Positions 61,835 to 64,000 of a DNA stretch of 64,000 nucleotides are shown in pieces; within the stretch, counting starts at the first letter, position 1, and each line of letters begins with the position of its first letter. The notes under the pieces are model-generated. The model worked only from the letters and a program-made list of their open reading frames with translations. It was not told where the DNA came from and did not search any database. Made by a program: the position numbers and the translations under genes. The stretch is from Microtetraspora glauca (GTDB lineage: Bacteria; Actinomycetota; Actinomycetes; Streptosporangiales; Streptosporangiaceae), in NCBI GenBank assembly GCA_001570385.1, contig BBYL01000037.1, forward strand, positions 30,547 through 94,546. The letters are read 5' to 3'.

Positions 61835-62182
61835 ATGCCTCAGTTGACTTTGACCGAGCGTCGGAACGGCGACGTCACCGTGATCGACGCGGCCGGAAAA
61901 ATCGCCATCGGAGACGGCAGTGTTCACCTCCGAGAGAGCGTACGCAACCTGCTGGACAACGGGCACAACAAGATTCTTCTCAACCTCGGCGGCATTTCCT
62001 ATGTCGACAGCTCCGGCATCGGAGAGCTCATTTCCTCCTACACGACCACCAATAACCACGGCGGGCAGTTGAAGCTCGTCAACCTGACCCGCAAGATCCA
62101 AGATCTGCTGATGATCACCAAGCTGCTGACCGTATTCGAGACCTACGACAACGAAGAGGAAGCGGTGCAGAGCTTCCGCTGA
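61835..62182 (+). CDS. STAS-domain anti-anti-sigma factor (RsbV-like)
   Basis: A 115-aa STAS protein; ATG is preceded by GAAAGGA. 'ISYVDSSGIGEL' contains the Ser that the kinase partner phosphorylates, and 'INAAGKIAIGDG'-type beta strands (here 'VIDAAGKIAIGDG') open the fold. It should release the sigma factor from the RsbW-type protein just upstream when unphosphorylated. Confidence 0.93.
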   Translation: MPQLTLTERRNGDVTVIDAAGKIAIGDGSVHLRESVRNLLDNGHNKILLNLGGISYVDSSGIGELISSYTTTNNHGGQLKLVNLTRKIQDLLMITKLLTVFETYDNEEEAVQSFR

Positions 62183-62225
62183 GGCTCGCCGTCTCCGGCT
62201 GGGACTCAGCGCACGGAAAGGGCAG

Positions 62226-62258
62226 GACCGGCCGCCACGCTGTCAGGGACGGCCGGTC
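62226..62258. terminator. Bidirectional terminator between RsbV-like and APH-like genes
   Basis: GACCGGCCG (62226-62234) pairs with CGGCCGGTC (62250-62258). The stem surrounds the stop codon of the APH-like gene (62243-62245) and lies 44 bases after the STAS gene stop, between convergent genes. Confidence 0.65.
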
Positions 62259-63190
62259 TCCTGTATTGCCGACGCGTTCTCCGTGAGGATGCGCCGCTCG
62301 AACATCTTCACGAGGTGGGTGACGCGCGCGAAACGTGTCAGCTCATCCTCGGGGACTTCCTGGTCCGGCCCTTTCCAGACGATCAGCGTGACCAGTCGAA
62401 AGATGAGAGCCCGCACGAGCATCTGAAGCCGTTGGTAGCCAGTGAGAAAGGTATCGACGAGCTCTGACCCGGCACCGTGGTACAGGAGCCCGTCGGCGAC
62501 GACGATGGCATCGGCGTAGTCAGCCGGCCGCCAGTATGGCGAGAAGTCGATCACGGTCGGGCTCTGGTTCGGATGGAACAGCACATTGCCCGTCAGGTCA
62601 CCGTGGATGAGCTGTTCGGGAGTCTCGACGGGCCTTCTGAGCCCAAGCAACCCGGACAGCTGCGCCTCGGCGTTAGTCGGCAGCGATTGGGACATCTCGC
62701 TCCAGGCGATGCGATCAGCGATTGCCCATGGATGGTCGCGGCGATCGAGAAAGTCGGGCCGCGGCACATCCCGCAACTCCCTGTGAAACGCCTTGCTGAC
62801 GGCCAGCAGCGACGCCCATCTGCCCGCGGGGCCCGCCTGACCGGCCAGGAATTCCGAAGCCGTCCACCCATCAACCACATAAGCACCATCGCGGGAGCGA
62901 CAAGGACGAGGGACTCGGAACTCCGCCGCCTGCAATCCCGCAAACAAGCGCGCCGACCACTCGGCCTCCTCCCGGTTGTCCGCAGGCTTCACGACCGCAT
63001 CACCGACGCGGAAGCTCTGCCCTTGCCCGCCGGGAAGCGGCCGGATTACTCCGGCCAACTGGAAAGCTGCCAGCACGCTCGCCGGTGGTTCGGCAACAGT
63101 CCTCAAGGCCATGCCGGAAATCGTGTCAGATCGCCGATTCTTAAAGCGCGTGATTTTCACGTCGACGATGTGAACCATCGGATTGGCCAT
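62243..63190 (-). CDS. Aminoglycoside phosphotransferase (APH)-fold kinase
   Basis: A protein of up to 315 aa; the starts at 63190, 63178 and 63112 (MALRTVAEPP) are all possible, and the last fits best where homology seems to begin. Motifs of the APH/choline kinase fold: 'LPGGQGQSFRVGDAVVKP' (nucleotide loop and Lys), 'LIHGDLTGNVLFH' (catalytic loop with Asp and Asn) and 'VIDFSPYWRPADYADA' (metal-binding Asp). Members phosphorylate antibiotics or small metabolites. This subgroup is common in actinomycetes and the substrate is unknown. A G-rich repeat array lies directly upstream. Confidence 0.82.
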   Translation of the reverse strand: MANPMVHIVDVKITRFKNRRSDTISGMALRTVAEPPASVLAAFQLAGVIRPLPGGQGQSFRVGDAVVKPADNREEAEWSARLFAGLQAAEFRVPRPCRSRDGAYVVDGWTASEFLAGQAGPAGRWASLLAVSKAFHRELRDVPRPDFLDRRDHPWAIADRIAWSEMSQSLPTNAEAQLSGLLGLRRPVETPEQLIHGDLTGNVLFHPNQSPTVIDFSPYWRPADYADAIVVADGLLYHGAGSELVDTFLTGYQRLQMLVRALIFRLVTLIVWKGPDQEVPEDELTRFARVTHLVKMFERRILTENASAIQETGRP

Positions 63191-63207
63191 CTGGGCGAAC
63201 CACAGAG

Positions 63208-63326
63208 TCGGGGTCGGGTCGGGGCCGGGTCGGGGCCGGGTCGGGTCGGGGCCGGGTCGGGGCCGGGTCGGGTCGGGGCCGGGTCGGGTCGGGGCCGGGT
63301 CGGGTCGGGCCGGGGCCGGGGCCGGT
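63208..63326. repeat. G-rich GGGTC/GGGGCC tandem repeat, quadruplex-prone
   Basis: About 120 bases of alternating GGGTC and GGGGCC units on the plus strand, with more than 20 runs of three or four G separated by 1-3 bases. It lies directly upstream of the APH-like gene, on the C-rich coding strand side of that gene. Confidence 0.9.
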
Positions 63327-64000
63327 GTCCGTAGGCGCTACGACGGGGGCTTGCTCCGGCCGGCCGTGATAGTTGCGATCAGGTGCATACCGCTGTCGCG
63401 GTCGCGGGCGCGGTGGTTGCTGGCACGGTCTTACGCCGGCCTCCACAAACCCCCGCCTCCGCGCCCCTCTCTCCCGCCGTATCCCCCACGGAGGTGACCT
63501 CCAGGCCGAGGATCTCCCGGCAGCCGTCAACGTTCATACCGGGGCCCATCCGAACGCATGCTCCCGACCGCTGTGTCTCCCGTGACCCGTGGCCCATCCG
63601 AACGCATGCTCCCGGTCGCCGTGTCTTCCGTGTCCCTCGGCCCATCGGGGGCCGAGGCACGCGCGGCGGCTCAGTGAGACCCGACTCAGTGGGACCCCGA
63701 CATCGAGCAGGATCCTCACCAGGCCTTGCCCCGCGTCGCGCGCAAGGTTGCCGTGCCCGCCGGCCAGCCGAGCCGCTGGACCAATGTGGCCAGCTGCTGC
63801 GGGTAGCGGCCCTCCCCCTCCCCCTTCCCCTGGCCCTGCCGTGGCCGTGCCCCTGGCCGTGGCCGTGGGTGGCGCCCGGCCGTCGCCTCTCGGTAGCGAC
63901 CCGGGCCCTGGCGGTGGGCTTGAGTCTTCGGCTCTGGAGCCCGGCGAGATCACCAGCCAGGTCCGCCAGCCCATGACCTCGACCACATGCGGGATGACGG
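63327..64000. other. No supportable gene; 48-base-period repeat
   Basis: A 24-base direct repeat GGCCCATCCGAACGCATGCT (first 20 shown) lies at 63543-63566 and 63591-63614. A G/C-rich simple stretch follows around 63805-63870. On the minus strand the frame ending at a TGA near 63726-63728 reads 'YPQQLATLVQRLGWPAGTATL' (first part), which looks protein-like. It is interrupted upstream by a stop near 63944, so it could be the decayed end of a gene. I recognise no family. Confidence 0.4.

Noticed and set aside
63534..63986. 150-residue minus-strand open frame at the window end
   Set aside because: It is Gly/Pro/Ala-rich through simple repeats with no recognisable motif; a different frame looks more protein-like but has an internal stop.

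Overview
The window is very GC-rich, uses GTG starts often, and shows pervasive 1-4 bp stop/start overlaps. It carries SARP/AfsR regulators with an AfsK-like kinase, a mycothiol-type maleylpyruvate isomerase homologue, WXG100-like proteins and hybrid NRPS/PKS genes. I infer a filamentous actinomycete chromosome. A Streptosporangiales member (Nonomuraea/Streptosporangium type) is my guess, but the bases alone do not fix the genus.

Layout. 1-3.5 kb holds small housekeeping or unknown genes: the end of a PadR-like regulator, a DinB/MDMPI protein, an ankyrin protein, and a lipoprotein with an OmpA protein. 3.5-8.2 kb is an AfsK-like kinase and AfsR-like SARP pair on the minus strand. 8.25-10.07 kb is a second SARP, divergent from the biosynthetic operon. 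10.3-38.2 kb is one plus-strand biosynthetic operon with almost no gaps: A-T-KS, type II thioesterase, LanB-like protein, A-T-C-T, KS-AT-KR-DH-ACP, MbtH, C-A(Asn/Asp)-T, C-A(Ser)-T-TE-MFS, then (after an inserted TnpB element) a SyrP/TauD-like dioxygenase. 38.4-45.4 kb is a probable small-molecule or amino-acid catabolism block (two amidohydrolases, an APC permease, a TetR regulator, a class III aminotransferase, an Lrp regulator). 45.6-47.2 kb is a pair of membrane proteins resembling ABC permeases, without an ATPase. 47.2-53.5 kb contains a truncated haemoglobin, a NACHT/HEAT STAND-type ATPase broken by a frameshift, and a WXG100/YbaB-like trio. 53.75-58.6 kb is kdpFABC plus an extra tiny membrane ORF. 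59.3-63.2 kb has an MFS exporter, an RsbW/RsbV-type pair and an APH-like kinase. The last ~700 bases show no convincing gene.

How the main cluster may work. Core residues read from the adenylation domains suggest Asn (or Asp) for the third A domain and Ser for the fourth; the first two are unassigned. The assembly line is odd in several ways. A LanB glutamylation-domain protein is embedded with 4-base overlaps but there is no precursor peptide. One KS has lost its AT but kept the post-AT linker. One C-T module has no A domain. The terminal thioesterase has Cys in place of the nucleophilic Ser and is fused to a complete MFS exporter. The hypothesis best supported by these parts is a short hybrid peptide-polyketide, possibly beta-hydroxylated, that is released by the Cys thioesterase (perhaps as a serine-derived beta-lactone) and exported by its own synthetase. 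tRNA-dependent aminoacylation may supply a residue or protect a group.

A second theme is short tandem-repeat expansion. It occurs in frame inside linkers and even adenylation domains, and out of frame in intergenic DNA.
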